Shown: positions 17,461-27,820, counted from the first letter of the stretch. The stretch is 64,000 nt of DNA from Psychrobacillus faecigallinarum (GCF_014836595.1 NZ_JACSQO010000012.1:1-64000); one strand, 5' to 3'. The notes: generated by a model from the letters alone, not told the origin. Numbers and translations are program-made.

Positions 17461-18407
17461 CCGTTTACCTTCCTCTTTATAGGGACAGAAGTTCTTTTTA
17501 CAACACGAGAAAGTACTTCCTCAGAGGATATACCATCATATCTTGCCTCTGGTCGAAGGATCACACGATGTCCAAAAACAAATGGCACTAAATACTGAAT
17601 ATCATCTGGAATAACATAGTCTCTCCCCTGTAACAATGCATACGCTTGTGAAGCACGCATTAGAGCAATAGAAGCACGAGGACTTACCCCTAGGTAAATA
17701 TATGTATCAACTCTAGTTCTATTAGCAAGGTCTACAATATAGCCCTTCATGGTTTGATCCACGCTAACATGTTTCACTTGCTTTTGAAGATGAATAAGCT
17801 CTTCCAACGAAATGACTGGTTGAAGGCTGTCAATAGGAGAGGCATGCTCTAATCTATTTAACACTTCAATTTCTTCACTTGGATGTGGATAGCCCATTTT
17901 CACTCTCATCAAAAAGCGATCTAACTGAGCTTCTGGCAATGGATATGTACCCTCATGCTCTATAGGATTTTGGGTTGCCATAACAAAAAATGGCTTTGGT
18001 AGCGGCATAGTAATACCATCGATTGTTATTGATGATTCTTCCATTCCCTCCAATAACGCAGATTGTGTTTTTGGCGATGTACGATTAATCTCGTCAGCCA
18101 ACACAATATTTCCTAAAATAGGTCCAGGTCGAAACTCAAATTCCATTTCCTTAGGATTATATATAGATACTCCTAATACATCTGATGGTAATAAGTCTGG
18201 CGTAAATTGTATTCTCTTAAACTCTGCTCCAATAGATTTAGCGAGAGCTCGTACCATCATAGTTTTACCCACTCCTGGTACATCCTCTAGTAATACATGT
18301 CCATCTGCCAAAAGTGAGATGACTGCTAATTCCGCAATGCTTTTCTTCCCTATCATAACTTTCTCTATGTTAGTAATAATTGCTTGAATCTGTGCTTGAT
18401 CCTTCAT
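17457..18407 (-). CDS. MoxR family AAA+ ATPase (YeaC family)
   Basis: This 316-residue AAA+ ATPase has Walker A EDVPGVGKT near residue 40, Walker B LADEINR near 105, sensor region MATQNPIEHEGTYPLPEAQ and the arginine-finger region LDRFLMR. MoxR ATPases act as chaperones that mature partner proteins, often together with DUF58/VWA proteins as here. It is the first gene of the operon. GGGGG lies seven bases before the ATG. Confidence 0.93.
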   Translation of the reverse strand: MKDQAQIQAIITNIEKVMIGKKSIAELAVISLLADGHVLLEDVPGVGKTMMVRALAKSIGAEFKRIQFTPDLLPSDVLGVSIYNPKEMEFEFRPGPILGNIVLADEINRTSPKTQSALLEGMEESSITIDGITMPLPKPFFVMATQNPIEHEGTYPLPEAQLDRFLMRVKMGYPHPSEEIEVLNRLEHASPIDSLQPVISLEELIHLQKQVKHVSVDQTMKGYIVDLANRTRVDTYIYLGVSPRASIALMRASQAYALLQGRDYVIPDDIQYLVPFVFGHRVILRPEARYDGISSEEVLSRVVKRTSVPIKRKVNG

Positions 18408-18841
18408 ATGGTTTCCCCCAAAACTATCATTAAATGATTAGTTAGAAAATTTTTATAATACACTCTAAGCATAACGAAAATAAAAGGATAAAACAATTTA
18501 AAAATTACTTATCCTATATAAAGAGTTATATTCTGCCAATTTTTTTGAATCCAAAATCTAGCTTAAAACTGTCTAAAATCTCTGCTGTAAAATTTATAAT
18601 ATATGAATTTAGTATCCAGTTCTTAATCCTATTTTTAAAATTTATAAAGCTGTACCTTAATTTAGACGACACTCATTTAAAAAGGATATATTTTGGAACT
18701 CAATCTATTTCATAATTTCAATTTAGTTAATGATATACGAACAAAAGAAGAATAGGCGGATACGTTCAGTAGGTAGAGCAATTAAATATATAGTTTTAAT
18801 AAAAAGATAACTAAAAATAGTTCCCCTTTGATAAACGCAAT
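18408..18841. other. gene-free stretch upstream of the moxR operon
   Basis: This is about 430 AT-rich bases between the moxR start and the nadE terminator. No open frame, repeat or RNA fold that I can support is visible. It presumably holds the operon promoter. Confidence 0.5.
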
Positions 18842-18880
18842 AAAAAGCATGAAATTTCTATCTCTAGAAATTCCATGCTT
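18842..18880 (-). terminator. nadE terminator
   Basis: AAGCATGGAATTTCT pairs with AGAAATTTCATGCTT with one mismatch, followed on the minus strand by TTTATTG. It lies directly after the nadE stop. Confidence 0.85.
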
Positions 18881-18883
18881 CTA

Positions 18884-19711
18884 TTACTTCCAAAAGTCAT
18901 CGAAGATAGTTATTGGTAGCTGTCGTTTATGCTCGGAACGGTCGTAGAAGCCAACAATCTTTTCTTCTACTTCCTGTGATACCGTTTTTCCTTCTAAATA
19001 GTCGTCAATGTCATCATAGCTTACACCTAGAGCAACTTCATCTGGTAAAGCAGGACGATCTTCCTCTAAATCTGCAGTCGGAATCTTCGTATAAAGATGC
19101 TCCGGTGCTCCTAGATGTTTTAACAATTGTTTACCCTGTCTTTTATTCAAACGGAAAAGAGGAGTTAAATCTACTCCACCATCTCCATACTTTGTATAAA
19201 ATCCAGTGACTGCTTCGGCAGCGTGGTCAGTACCAAGTACAATTCCATTATGCATTGCTGCTATAGAATACTGTGCCTTCATACGTTCTCTCGCCTTTTC
19301 GTTCCCTTTAGCAAAGTCGCTTAAGGTGATGCCAGCTTCCTTCAATGCACGGTCGCTCGCATCTACTGCTTCTTTAATGTTAATAGTTACACGCTTGCTT
19401 GGCTGGATGAAGCTTAATGCATCCTGGCGATCAGATTCATCAAATTGGACACCGTATGGCAGGCTTACAGCGATAAATGTATAAGTACCTGCGCCCATCT
19501 CTTCATTCAACTCATCTACTGCCATCTGGGCAAGCTTACCAACTAGTGTAGAATCCTGTCCTCCAGAAATACCTAATACCATGCTTTTTAAAAATGGATG
19601 CTTCTTTAAATAGTCTTTCATAAAATCGATACTTATACGAACTTCCTCTTTCGGATCAATCTCAGGCTTCACCTTCAAGGCTTCGATAATTTCTCTCTGT
19701 TTTTCAGACAT
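18884..19711 (-). CDS. nadE: NH3-dependent NAD+ synthetase
   Basis: This 275-residue enzyme performs the last step of NAD synthesis, amidating nicotinate adenine dinucleotide with ammonia and ATP. The PP-loop [10 protein letters not shown] is near residue 45. [20 protein letters not shown] and [11 protein letters not shown] are family blocks. It lacks a glutaminase domain, as usual for Bacilli. The start was placed at 19711 because GGAGGG lies seven bases upstream of that ATG. It begins two bases after the pncB stop, so the pair is one operon for nicotinate salvage. Confidence 0.95.
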   Translation of the reverse strand: MSEKQREIIEALKVKPEIDPKEEVRISIDFMKDYLKKHPFLKSMVLGISGGQDSTLVGKLAQMAVDELNEEMGAGTYTFIAVSLPYGVQFDESDRQDALSFIQPSKRVTINIKEAVDASDRALKEAGITLSDFAKGNEKARERMKAQYSIAAMHNGIVLGTDHAAEAVTGFYTKYGDGGVDLTPLFRLNKRQGKQLLKHLGAPEHLYTKIPTADLEEDRPALPDEVALGVSYDDIDDYLEGKTVSQEVEEKIVGFYDRSEHKRQLPITIFDDFWK

Positions 19712-19712
19712 T

Positions 19713-21194
19713 TTAATTCCCTCCATTATGTGCTATAAAATTATGTTCCATTTCCTTCACTTCTCGAATGTTACGCATTTTATTGTCCCAACACTTTTGG
19801 CTTAAATCGACTGGGTATTCCTCTGGGTTCAGAGATCGTTTATACTCCTCCCAAAGTAAATCTAGATTTTCATGAGCATATTGACGAACCTCGGTGAGCT
19901 CTGGATTTTCATATATGACTGCCCCGTTCTCTATAACCTTTACGTGTAATTCCTTTGCCTCAAAGTTCGTGACAAATTTAGAAACGAACGTATGAACAGG
20001 GTGGAACATTTTTAGACGTTCCTCGTGGGTAGGATCCTCGTCATGCATCGTAATATAATCACCTTCTGCTTTACCATTTTCTTTATCAATGATACGGTAG
20101 AGTCTTTTTTGGCCAGGAGTAGTCACCTTTTCAGTTGTAGAAGAGATTTTAATAGTATCCTCCATCTCTCCGGCCTCGTTTTCTATAGAAACAATTTTGT
20201 ATACTGCTCCTAGTGCAGGCTGATCATAACCTGTGATGAGTTTAGTACCGATTCCCCAACTGTCTACTTTGGCACCTTGAGCTTTTAAGTTCAAAATTGT
20301 ATACTCATCTAAATCATTTGATACAACTATTTTGGCATCTGGGAATCCAGCAGCATCTAACATTTTTCTTGCTTCCTTCGATAAGAAAGAAATATCTCCT
20401 GAATCTAGACGAATACCGATAAAGTTTATTTTGTCTCCTAGCTCCTTAGCTACCTTGATAGCAGTTGGTACACCTGTTTTCAAGGTGTTATAAGTGTCTA
20501 CTAGGAATACACAATCCTTGTGTCTTTTCGCATATGAAAGAAAAGCATCGTATTCACTCTTATATGCCTGCACCATTGAATGTGCATGTGTTCCAGCGAC
20601 TGGAATACCAAACATTTTTCCGGCACGAACATTGCTAGTTGCTTCAATTCCTCCGATAAATGCAGCACGGGTTCCCCATATAGCGGCATCCATTTCCTGA
20701 GCTCTTCTAGAACCAAATTCCATTGCTACTTCATCCTTGACCACCTGCTTGATGCGTGACCCTTTAGTGGCGATTAACGTTTGGTAATTTACGATGTTCA
20801 ATAGTGCAGTCTCCACTAATTGTGCCTCAGCAAGAGTTGACTCGACTCGAATAATAGGCTCATTAGGAAATACTAATTCCCCCTCCTTCATCGAATAAAC
20901 ATCGCCAGTAAAGCGAACAGTTTTTAAATATTCAATAAAATCATCACGATACCCAAGCCCATTTTGTAAATATTCTAAATCACTTTCTGAAAAATGGAAG
21001 TCTCTTAAGTATTCGAGACATCTTTCAAGACCAGCAAAAATTCCATACCCATTTCCAAAAGGAAGTTTACGGAAAAATAATTCAAAAACTGCTTTTCTCT
21101 CATGCATATTATCAGCCCAATAGGCCTCTACCATATTTATCTGATATAAATCAGTATGTAATGCTAAACTGTCATCTGGATATTTTTTTCTCAT
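19713..21194 (-). CDS. pncB: nicotinate phosphoribosyltransferase
   Basis: This 493-residue enzyme makes nicotinate mononucleotide from nicotinate and PRPP. Family blocks are [19 protein letters not shown] at the N-terminus, [13 protein letters not shown] and [11 protein letters not shown] (with the functional His), and [19 protein letters not shown]. The start at 21194 is chosen for AAGGAG six bases upstream. It precedes nadE in a two-gene NAD-salvage operon. Confidence 0.95.
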   Translation of the reverse strand: MRKKYPDDSLALHTDLYQINMVEAYWADNMHERKAVFELFFRKLPFGNGYGIFAGLERCLEYLRDFHFSESDLEYLQNGLGYRDDFIEYLKTVRFTGDVYSMKEGELVFPNEPIIRVESTLAEAQLVETALLNIVNYQTLIATKGSRIKQVVKDEVAMEFGSRRAQEMDAAIWGTRAAFIGGIEATSNVRAGKMFGIPVAGTHAHSMVQAYKSEYDAFLSYAKRHKDCVFLVDTYNTLKTGVPTAIKVAKELGDKINFIGIRLDSGDISFLSKEARKMLDAAGFPDAKIVVSNDLDEYTILNLKAQGAKVDSWGIGTKLITGYDQPALGAVYKIVSIENEAGEMEDTIKISSTTEKVTTPGQKRLYRIIDKENGKAEGDYITMHDEDPTHEERLKMFHPVHTFVSKFVTNFEAKELHVKVIENGAVIYENPELTEVRQYAHENLDLLWEEYKRSLNPEEYPVDLSQKCWDNKMRNIREVKEMEHNFIAHNGGN

Positions 21195-21309
21195 GATGAT
21201 CTCCTTCTCATAACTATTGAACTTAGTATACACTATTTACCCTTTTGCATGAAAATTAACCACTAGAATAGCGAGGATAAAGCTCCTTGGTTTCTGAGAA
21301 AAAGGAATA

Positions 21310-21370
21310 GCTGATTTCCGCTTTAGTTAAGATACTTACCGCGGATCCCCGTCGCTTACGCTTCGTTTTT
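21310..21370. repeat. interspersed GC-richer repeat (fragment)
   Basis: The stretch has CTGATTTCCGCTTTAG followed by GCGGATCCCCGTCGC-like bases. It is a partial member of the repeat family also seen near 28.8, 41.3 and 47.5 kb. It lies in the 360-bp gap upstream of pncB, which otherwise shows no gene. Confidence 0.5.
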
Positions 21371-21517
21371 AGGATGACTTATCTATCTTCCTCTTGTCGA
21401 TTCAATCAATATGTAATAGATATTAATGCATAGGTAGCAAACTACTATTTATAAAATTACAAATAAATTTTTTTCCTTTTTGAACACTCAAAACCATTTA
21501 ATCCTTTACCCCACAAG

Positions 21518-21541
21518 AAAACCAGCCCAAAACAGGACTGG
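21518..21541 (-). terminator. terminator of the PQQ dehydrogenase gene
   Basis: CCAGTCC pairs with GGGCTGG (one G-U pair), followed on the minus strand by TTTTC. Confidence 0.75.
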
Positions 21542-21558
21542 CTAAGTGGCCTATCTTA

Positions 21559-23745
21559 TTATTTACCTAAAGGGGATATGACCGTCAAGACATAATCGGC
21601 AACGGCGTCAATTTCCTCCTGCGTTAATGTATCTTTAAAGGATGGCATAGAAGTTCCTCCATTAGTGATTCGCTCTATTACGTTTTCTCTATTTTCCGCG
21701 AATTTACTATCCTGTAGATTCGGCCCATTATGTCCATTCGCACCTTGATCTCCGTGACAAGCTATACAGCTATTTGTGTATACTCCAAGGCCAAAATCAG
21801 AGCTAACCGTCTCGCCTTCCGTTTCTTCAGTAACGTCTACCTTTTCTTTTACAGAGCCATCGATCACTTGCCCTTCTGGTAAAGTGCCCCCAAGCTTAAA
21901 GGTATAGATTTTATCTCCATGCTTCGAGCCCGCTAAAGCATTACCTGCTGCATAAATTGAAATGTATTGTTCACCATTTATTTCATAGGTGATCGAAGGA
22001 GCATTGGCTCCTGCATCCATCATGTACTCCCATAATTGGTCGCCTGTTTTTGCGTCAAAAGCAATGAGTCTTCCATCGTTATGACCTACAAATACAAGGT
22101 TCCCTTTAGTAGTTAAAACCCCACTATATGCTTGTGCATCCCAGTTTTGCTGCCACACAATTTTATTTGTTTTCACATCTAACGCGGTGACTGTTCCTCT
22201 AACCGGCGCATTAGAAACTGGCTGCATTATACTTCCGATATACATTGAGCCTTCTTCAAAAGCTTCTTCTTCTTGTCTTGCAAATGAAAAATAATTATCA
22301 TTCCCTAACACATAGAACAATTCAGTATCAGGATTATATGCAGAAGGTGGCCAGTTTGCTCCGCCTGCTGGACCTGGCTTAAGCGTAATCGGCTCCTCCC
22401 AGAAAGGAGTAAAAATGTCTCCTATTTGACCTTCAAATTCATCTCCTAGATCCTTATCCACGTCCTCCTGGAAAACTCCTTGAGGCACAAAAGCATCACC
22501 TACTGGGAAAGGTTGTGTTGGAGAGGTTTTTTGTTCTGCCAGTTGCGGAACTGGCTTCTCTTCAATTCCAATAAGAGGTGTCCCATCTGTCCGATCTAAA
22601 AAATACACCCAGCCAGTTTTTCCTGCCTGCCCTAGTCCCTTTCTCATAACCCCGTCCTTCTCTACGTCAAACAAAACAACAGGGTTTGCTGGATCCATAT
22701 CCCATATATCATGATGTACTTCCTGGAAGTGCCAAACGTAATCTCCATTTTCAGCATTTATCGCAACAACTGAGTTAGCGTATAAATTGTCTCCCTCTCG
22801 ATTACTACCGTCTAAGTCCGGAGCCGTATTGCCGGTAGCAAAGTAAATATATCCAAGCTCTGGATCAACAGCTGGAGTGTTCCATACAGGGCCTCCACCA
22901 GTCAACCATGAGTCATTGTCCGGCCATGTATCGCCATTTATATCTCCTGGTCCCGGTATCGTATAGAATCGCCATACCTCGTATCCTAAATCAGCATCAT
23001 ATGCCATTACACGACCACGAATTCCGTATTCTCCACCTGCTACACCGGTATAGACCTTACCATTATAGTAAAGAGGTGCACTAGTAACGGTATAGCCTTC
23101 CTCCCATTCTGCCACTTTTGTTTCCCACTGCAATTCCCCGGTTTTTTGATCAAGTGCGATTAGACGAGCATCTAGTAAACCAGCATATACTTTACCATCT
23201 CCTACGGCTAAACCTCTTGTTGTCCAGCCACAGCAAACGGTATCCATCTCTTGACTAATATCAGGTTCGTAGGCCCAAATTTGTTCTCCCGTTTTTGCAT
23301 CTAGAGCAAAAATGTCATTTGCTCCAGTCGCCACGTACATAATTCCATCAACGACTAATGGAGTTGCCTCCCCCGAATACTTTGGCTCTGCCCCAGACCC
23401 TAAGCTCGTTACCCATGTCGGCTTCAAATCTCCAATATTTTCAGATGTAATCTGATCGAGAATAGAATACCTCCTATTATAGTAATCTCCCCCATGAGTC
23501 ACCCATTCCTTAGAAGAATATTCTACTTTTATATTTGGATTAGATGGACTTGGTGTCACCTTTCCTTCTATCTTCTGCTCTTCTGTTTTGGTCTCCTGTA
23601 CGACTTCCACTTCTTGTGGCACAACAGGCTGCACTTCTTCCTTGTTCTTGTCTGCAATAAGATAAAGCCCAAATATCACGACCATGGCAATACAGCTACC
23701 TACAAATATTTGAGATATGACTGATGATTCTCTTCTTCTACGCAT
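21559..23745 (-). CDS. membrane-anchored PQQ-type quinoprotein alcohol dehydrogenase with cytochrome c domain
   Basis: This 728-residue protein starts with a basic stretch and one membrane helix (about residues 11-27), then a charged linker. The eight-bladed beta-propeller follows, with several W-motifs such as GKVYAGLLDARLIALDQKTG, FAGDGRLIAFDAKTG-like segments and the vicinal cysteines DTVCCGW. HHDIWDMDPANP is a family block with candidate catalytic acids. The last 90 residues carry a haem c site CIACHG and a Met ligand in GGTSMPSF. It would pass electrons from alcohols or similar substrates to the respiratory chain outside the membrane. No PQQ biosynthesis gene is in the window. Confidence 0.88.
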   Translation of the reverse strand: MRRRRESSVISQIFVGSCIAMVVIFGLYLIADKNKEEVQPVVPQEVEVVQETKTEEQKIEGKVTPSPSNPNIKVEYSSKEWVTHGGDYYNRRYSILDQITSENIGDLKPTWVTSLGSGAEPKYSGEATPLVVDGIMYVATGANDIFALDAKTGEQIWAYEPDISQEMDTVCCGWTTRGLAVGDGKVYAGLLDARLIALDQKTGELQWETKVAEWEEGYTVTSAPLYYNGKVYTGVAGGEYGIRGRVMAYDADLGYEVWRFYTIPGPGDINGDTWPDNDSWLTGGGPVWNTPAVDPELGYIYFATGNTAPDLDGSNREGDNLYANSVVAINAENGDYVWHFQEVHHDIWDMDPANPVVLFDVEKDGVMRKGLGQAGKTGWVYFLDRTDGTPLIGIEEKPVPQLAEQKTSPTQPFPVGDAFVPQGVFQEDVDKDLGDEFEGQIGDIFTPFWEEPITLKPGPAGGANWPPSAYNPDTELFYVLGNDNYFSFARQEEEAFEEGSMYIGSIMQPVSNAPVRGTVTALDVKTNKIVWQQNWDAQAYSGVLTTKGNLVFVGHNDGRLIAFDAKTGDQLWEYMMDAGANAPSITYEINGEQYISIYAAGNALAGSKHGDKIYTFKLGGTLPEGQVIDGSVKEKVDVTEETEGETVSSDFGLGVYTNSCIACHGDQGANGHNGPNLQDSKFAENRENVIERITNGGTSMPSFKDTLTQEEIDAVADYVLTVISPLGK

Positions 23746-24159
23746 TTCCTTTCCCCCCTTTATTATTCCGAACTACTAAAGAAAATAGATTCAATACACT
23801 ACAAAATATGCGCAGAAATTATTTTTAATTCTCTCAAAAGGAAATACAGTCACATATTTAACAAATAAATGTGAGGTAACGTTAATAGAATTTCCTGTTC
23901 TATCGGGCCATGACTATTCAAATCTCTCTAAAGTTAAGAAAGTGCCAGCCTAGTAAACTATCTCCTCTCAAGCCTATTTTCCTATGTAGATTTTCACCTA
24001 GCTAAAGGCGGACAAAGGTATGTAATTGCATGGAAGCATATGCTTTCTTTTCGTAAAAAGAGCTTGCATGAAACCCAAGATTGACTACTCTTTTATTTTA
24101 CGTTGATAATCACTCGCATCCATTTCTTCCTCTTAAAGCTTTTGTTTTACATATGATGG

Positions 24160-24255
24160 ACATCCTAGTTGTTCGGAGCGACCTCCTAGTGGACAAACGC
24201 GCGGGGGCTCGATCCATGCCCCCTGAAAAGCGTCCAACGTAGCAGAAATCAACGG
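24160..24255 (-). repeat. interspersed repeat, copy of the 29.6-kb element
   Basis: Read on the minus strand it has GGACGCTTTTCAGGGGGCAT, then TCGAGCC, CGCGTTTGTCC and CGCTCCGAACAA in the same order and spacing as the element at 29632-29745 on the plus strand. The remaining bases of the 600-bp gap (23746-24267) show no gene. Confidence 0.7.
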
Positions 24256-24267
24256 CAGAGAAGTAGA

Positions 24268-24313
24268 TAAAAAAGCCCCGAAAATTTTACGAATAGTAAA
24301 ATTTCCGAGGCTT
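24268..24313 (-). terminator. aminotransferase terminator
   Basis: AAGCCTCGGAAATTTTAC pairs with GTAAAATTTTCGGGGCTT, followed on the minus strand by TTTTATC. It is 45 bases after the stop codon. Confidence 0.88.
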
Positions 24314-24356
24314 CTGATTTTGTTAGGTGTGTTTTGTTCCAGCATTACTTAAATGA

Positions 24357-25637
24357 TTATTTAGTTAAATCTTGGCAGCCCTTATAAATGAGGTTGAAGA
24401 GCTCTTCAATATCCTCTTCTTCTACACATGAGAAGGCTACACGGATATCCGTTTTATTGCTAGCAATAACACCGACTCCATACTGATCTAATAGGTGTAA
24501 ACGAAGCGTTTCTGCATCTAGATTGTGAAGTTTTAGGCACATAAAGTAGCCAGAGTTAAATGGATAGTATGTCCAGTAAGCATCAAATTTTTCATTTGCG
24601 AGTACTTCTTTTGTTTTAATGGCTCTACCTTGCATAATGTTAAATTTTTCTTGCTTTTCCTTTGGGAATTCATCTGACTGAAGAGACTCAAGGATCATCG
24701 TTTGTGAAATGTGAGAACCACTAGAGATTGTACCTCGGATAATTCCCTTAGTTTTTTGCTCCAATGCATCTAAAACATCTGGCCCTGCTGCGTAGGTGAT
24801 AAACCCAACGCGAAGACCCCAGACATAATTTTCTTTTGTTGCCCCATCTATTTTGATAGGTAAGATATTAGAATGAGCACCTGCAAGCAGAGCAAAAAGA
24901 GATTCCTTAATAGAATCCTCATAGAATAAACCAAAGTAAGCATCATCTAATAGTACTATTAAATTCAAGCCTCCATCTGCCGCTTCCTTCAAGGCTTCCA
25001 CTATTGCTTCTCCTTCTTGAATAGATGGAGTAAAGCCAGTAGGATTGTTCGGGAAGTTTAACACGACAATTGCTTTTCCTGTTTGCTTCAATAGTGTTGT
25101 ACGGAAACCTTCTACATCAAAGCCCCCATCTCCGTTAAATAGAGGGAATGTTTCTACTCTGCCACCTCGTCTAACTTGAAAGACTGTATTGTAGTTACCC
25201 CAATAATGATCAGGAGTAATTAACACATCTCCCGGATTCACAAATAGATCAGCAACAATACTTAACCCATGGGTTAATGCATTTGTAACAATTGGCAATC
25301 CAAAGTTTTTTCCTTGAAGAGAGGGGTTATCGATAAGTAATTTTTCCTTCCAAGCAGAACGAAGTGCTTCCTTTCCTTGCGGCGGAGCGTATGGATAAAT
25401 GTCACTTGGATTATAATCTACTTTATTTTGGATGTGGCGAAAATGCATCGGCTCTCCATTTTCAATAGCTATTCCAATTGTAGCGTTAAAGCGGTGCGCT
25501 TTTTTCCCAGCCTCCGCACTTTGACTCAATATTCCTTTGGGATAGTATAAATCCTTGCCTAAATCGGATAACATATTAAAAATTGCTGGATTTTCTTTTT
25601 GCATCTTTTCATTTAATTGGACAGCTAAAGTATTCAT
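24357..25637 (-). CDS. PLP-dependent aminotransferase, class I/II fold
   Basis: This 426-residue protein has the fold-type I aminotransferase blocks: NALTHGLSIVADLFVNPGD, VVLNFPNNPTGFTPS (cofactor ring contact), LIVLLDDAYFGLFYE, and the probable PLP Lys in GATKENYVWGLRVGF near residue 268. The substrate is not clear. The acceptor-substrate Arg is probably the one in DIRVAFS near the C-terminus. It is a single gene with its own terminator, and GGAGG precedes the ATG. Confidence 0.88.
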   Translation of the reverse strand: MNTLAVQLNEKMQKENPAIFNMLSDLGKDLYYPKGILSQSAEAGKKAHRFNATIGIAIENGEPMHFRHIQNKVDYNPSDIYPYAPPQGKEALRSAWKEKLLIDNPSLQGKNFGLPIVTNALTHGLSIVADLFVNPGDVLITPDHYWGNYNTVFQVRRGGRVETFPLFNGDGGFDVEGFRTTLLKQTGKAIVVLNFPNNPTGFTPSIQEGEAIVEALKEAADGGLNLIVLLDDAYFGLFYEDSIKESLFALLAGAHSNILPIKIDGATKENYVWGLRVGFITYAAGPDVLDALEQKTKGIIRGTISSGSHISQTMILESLQSDEFPKEKQEKFNIMQGRAIKTKEVLANEKFDAYWTYYPFNSGYFMCLKLHNLDAETLRLHLLDQYGVGVIASNKTDIRVAFSCVEEEDIEELFNLIYKGCQDLTK

Positions 25638-25743
25638 CTATTGGTACCTCCAGAATTTCTATTTTAAAAACATTGTACTCTATTTTATTCAGGGATTGTA
25701 TCCTTTCTCATAATATATTGAGTATTCCACGAGGTTGTCACGA

Positions 25744-26502
25744 CTATTTATCTTCAATTTCTAGCAAAATAGGACAATGATCGCTGCCTAAAATATGCGA
25801 ATCAATCGAAGCGCTCTTTAGTCTAGGAACTAACTTTTGAGAAGCAATAAAATAATCGATGCGCCAACCAATATTACGCTCCCTTACCTTACTCATATAG
25901 GACCACCACGTATAGGCACCCTCTTTGTCAGGATGGAAGTACCGGAATGTATCTACAAACCCTTCCTCCAAAAGGGAGGTCATTTTCCCTCTTTCCTCTA
26001 TAGTAAATCCTGAATTTCCTCTATTAGATTTAGCATTTTTTAAATCTAGTTCGGCGTGAGCAACATTCAAGTCTCCACACATGAGGACGGGCTTTACTGT
26101 ATCCAGCTGCTTTAAGTATGTACGCATTTCGTCTTCCCATTCTAATCTATAAGGGAGTCTTGTTAAATCACGTTTGGCATTTGGGGTATACACATTTACC
26201 AAGTAAAAATCCTCGAACTCCATCGTAATGATACGTCCCTCATCCTCCGTTTCAAATTCACCTACACCATATTTAACGGAAAGAGGCTTTATCTTAGTGA
26301 AGATAGCCGTTCCCGAGTACCCTTTTTTCAATGCATAATTCCAGTATTGCTCATAGCCTTCTAGCTCTAAGAGGATCTGACCTTCTTGAAGCTTCGTCTC
26401 TTGCAGACACACGACATCAGCATTTACTTCCTGGAAGTAATCTAAAAATCCTTTGTTTACACAGGCTCTTAACCCATTTACGTTCCACGATACTAACTTC
26501 AT
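25744..26502 (-). CDS. exoA: exodeoxyribonuclease III / AP endonuclease
   Basis: This 252-residue enzyme cuts DNA 5' of abasic sites in base-excision repair. It begins KLVSWNVNGLRACV with the metal-binding Asn. CLQETKL carries the catalytic Glu, VYTPNAKRDL the Tyr, CGDLNVAHAELDL the Asp/Asn, and GSDHCPILLEI the final Asp-His. The start at 26502 follows GGGAGG. Length and motifs are standard. Confidence 0.95.
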   Translation of the reverse strand: MKLVSWNVNGLRACVNKGFLDYFQEVNADVVCLQETKLQEGQILLELEGYEQYWNYALKKGYSGTAIFTKIKPLSVKYGVGEFETEDEGRIITMEFEDFYLVNVYTPNAKRDLTRLPYRLEWEDEMRTYLKQLDTVKPVLMCGDLNVAHAELDLKNAKSNRGNSGFTIEERGKMTSLLEEGFVDTFRYFHPDKEGAYTWWSYMSKVRERNIGWRIDYFIASQKLVPRLKSASIDSHILGSDHCPILLEIEDK

Positions 26503-26823
26503 TTTAGTACCTCCCAATAAGAAAAGCGCATGGCGCCCTTGCAGTGTTAATTTTTCTATATATGTACTTACTCAAAAGCATACAGAGCAAAATATGCTTG
26601 ATTTCACCGGAGTCTACGCCTAGTGCACCTATTGAAAAATATAGCACGAAAGCAAGACAACTTCTTTGTATTGAATAAAAACCCAATTTAAAAAGATCAG
26701 GTTAACTTTTCTATCATTGTATAACTCTCTTATTATAAAAGGAACCTAAAAGGTCTGTAAATTAACAAAGAGGCAAATGTATATAAGTCCTAATTGTGTG
26801 CCAATATACTTTGAGCAAATTTA
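26503..26823. other. divergent intergenic region
   Basis: About 320 bases lie between exoA and the SDR promoter. I see no coding frame with a ribosome binding site, no hairpin with a T-tract and no repeat copy here. Confidence 0.5.
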
Positions 26824-26852
26824 TTGATTTACAAAAATTTATGGTATATATT
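26824..26852 (+). promoter_or_regulatory. promoter of the SDR gene
   Basis: TTGATT (26824-26829), 17 bases, TATATT (26847-26852). Transcription would start within the MhqR-like palindrome next to it. Confidence 0.7.
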
Positions 26853-26870
26853 TATCTTGTATTCGAGATA
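26853..26870. promoter_or_regulatory. MhqR-like operator upstream of the SDR gene
   Basis: TATCTTGTATTCGAGATA is an imperfect palindrome close to the B. subtilis MhqR box (TATCTCGAATTCGAGATA). It directly follows the -10 element. MhqR is a MarR-type repressor released by quinones. A second such box lies upstream of the FMN reductase at 63.9 kb. Confidence 0.6.
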
Positions 26871-26906
26871 TACGAATCAAAGATAAAAGAAACGGAGAGA
26901 TTAATC

Positions 26907-27695
26907 ATGAGTAAAAGCTTTGAAGATAAAGTAATAATTATTACTGGAGCTGGTTCAGGTCTAGGCCAGGTAACGGCAGTAACTGTAGCGAAAGATGGCG
27001 CTAAGCTGGCATTAGTCGATTTAAATAGCAATGGTTTAGAGGAAACAAAAAAGCTAATTCTTGAAGTGGCGCCAGAGGCAGAATTGCTTCTAGTTACGGC
27101 AAATGTTGCAGATGAGGCAGCTGTGAAAAACTATGTGGATGAAACAGTAAACAAATTTGGGCGTATAGATGGGTTCTTCAACAACGCTGGGATTGAAGGT
27201 AAACAAAACCTTACAGAGGATTTCGGTATTGATGAATTCCACAAGGTAGTAAACGTTAATCTAAACGGAGTATTTTATGGCTTAAAATATGTGCTAGCTG
27301 AGATGAAAAAAAATGGAGCTGGTTCTGTAGTAAATACTGCTTCTGTGGGTGGTATTCGTGGAGTCGGCAATCAATCCGGTTACTCTGCTAGTAAACATGG
27401 TGTAGTCGGTCTTACTAGAAACTCAGGAATTGAATATGGTCAGTTCGGTATTAATATTAATGCGATTGCACCAGGTGCTATTATGACGCCTATGGTTGAA
27501 GCTTCTTTAAAACAAATCGGTGGTGAAGAAGGCTGGGAAGAAGCAGGTAAGGAATTTGTTTCAGCCAATCCTATGAAACGTTTCGGTAAACCTCAAGAGG
27601 TAGCAAACGTTGTGGCATTCCTGTTGTCGGATGAGTCTAAGTTTGTAAATGCTTCTGTAATTACAATTGATGGCGGACAATCATATAAATATTAA
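26907..27695 (+). CDS. short-chain dehydrogenase/reductase
   Basis: This 262-residue classical SDR has the nucleotide motif TGAGSGLG near residue 14, NNAG near 89, the catalytic Ser in TASVGGIRG, and the YSASK catalytic Tyr/Lys near 158. The C-terminus ends with the SDR block NASVITIDGGQSYKY. The start at 26907 follows GGAGAG by seven bases; the longer upstream frame runs through the promoter and operator. The substrate is unknown. The MhqR-like operator suggests a role in quinone or electrophile stress. Confidence 0.9.
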   Translation: MSKSFEDKVIIITGAGSGLGQVTAVTVAKDGAKLALVDLNSNGLEETKKLILEVAPEAELLLVTANVADEAAVKNYVDETVNKFGRIDGFFNNAGIEGKQNLTEDFGIDEFHKVVNVNLNGVFYGLKYVLAEMKKNGAGSVVNTASVGGIRGVGNQSGYSASKHGVVGLTRNSGIEYGQFGININAIAPGAIMTPMVEASLKQIGGEEGWEEAGKEFVSANPMKRFGKPQEVANVVAFLLSDESKFVNASVITIDGGQSYKY

Positions 27696-27738
27696 TGGTT
27701 AGGCCGATTAGAATTTAACAATCAGCCTGCTCTAGTCT

Positions 27739-27794
27739 AGCTTCAACGCCTATATTTGCCTATCGATGTGCAGACATAGACGTTGAGGCTTTTC
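27739..27794 (+). terminator. SDR gene terminator
   Basis: AGCTTCAACGCCTAT pairs with ATAGACGTTGAGGCT (with G-U pairs), followed by TTTTCTTATTT. Confidence 0.8.
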
Positions 27795-27820
27795 TTATTT
27801 AAACAGTAAAACTCTTAGTA

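Noticed and set aside
24133..24345. 70-residue minus-strand frame downstream of the aminotransferase
   Set aside because: It starts in the aminotransferase terminator region and crosses an interspersed repeat; no binding site.
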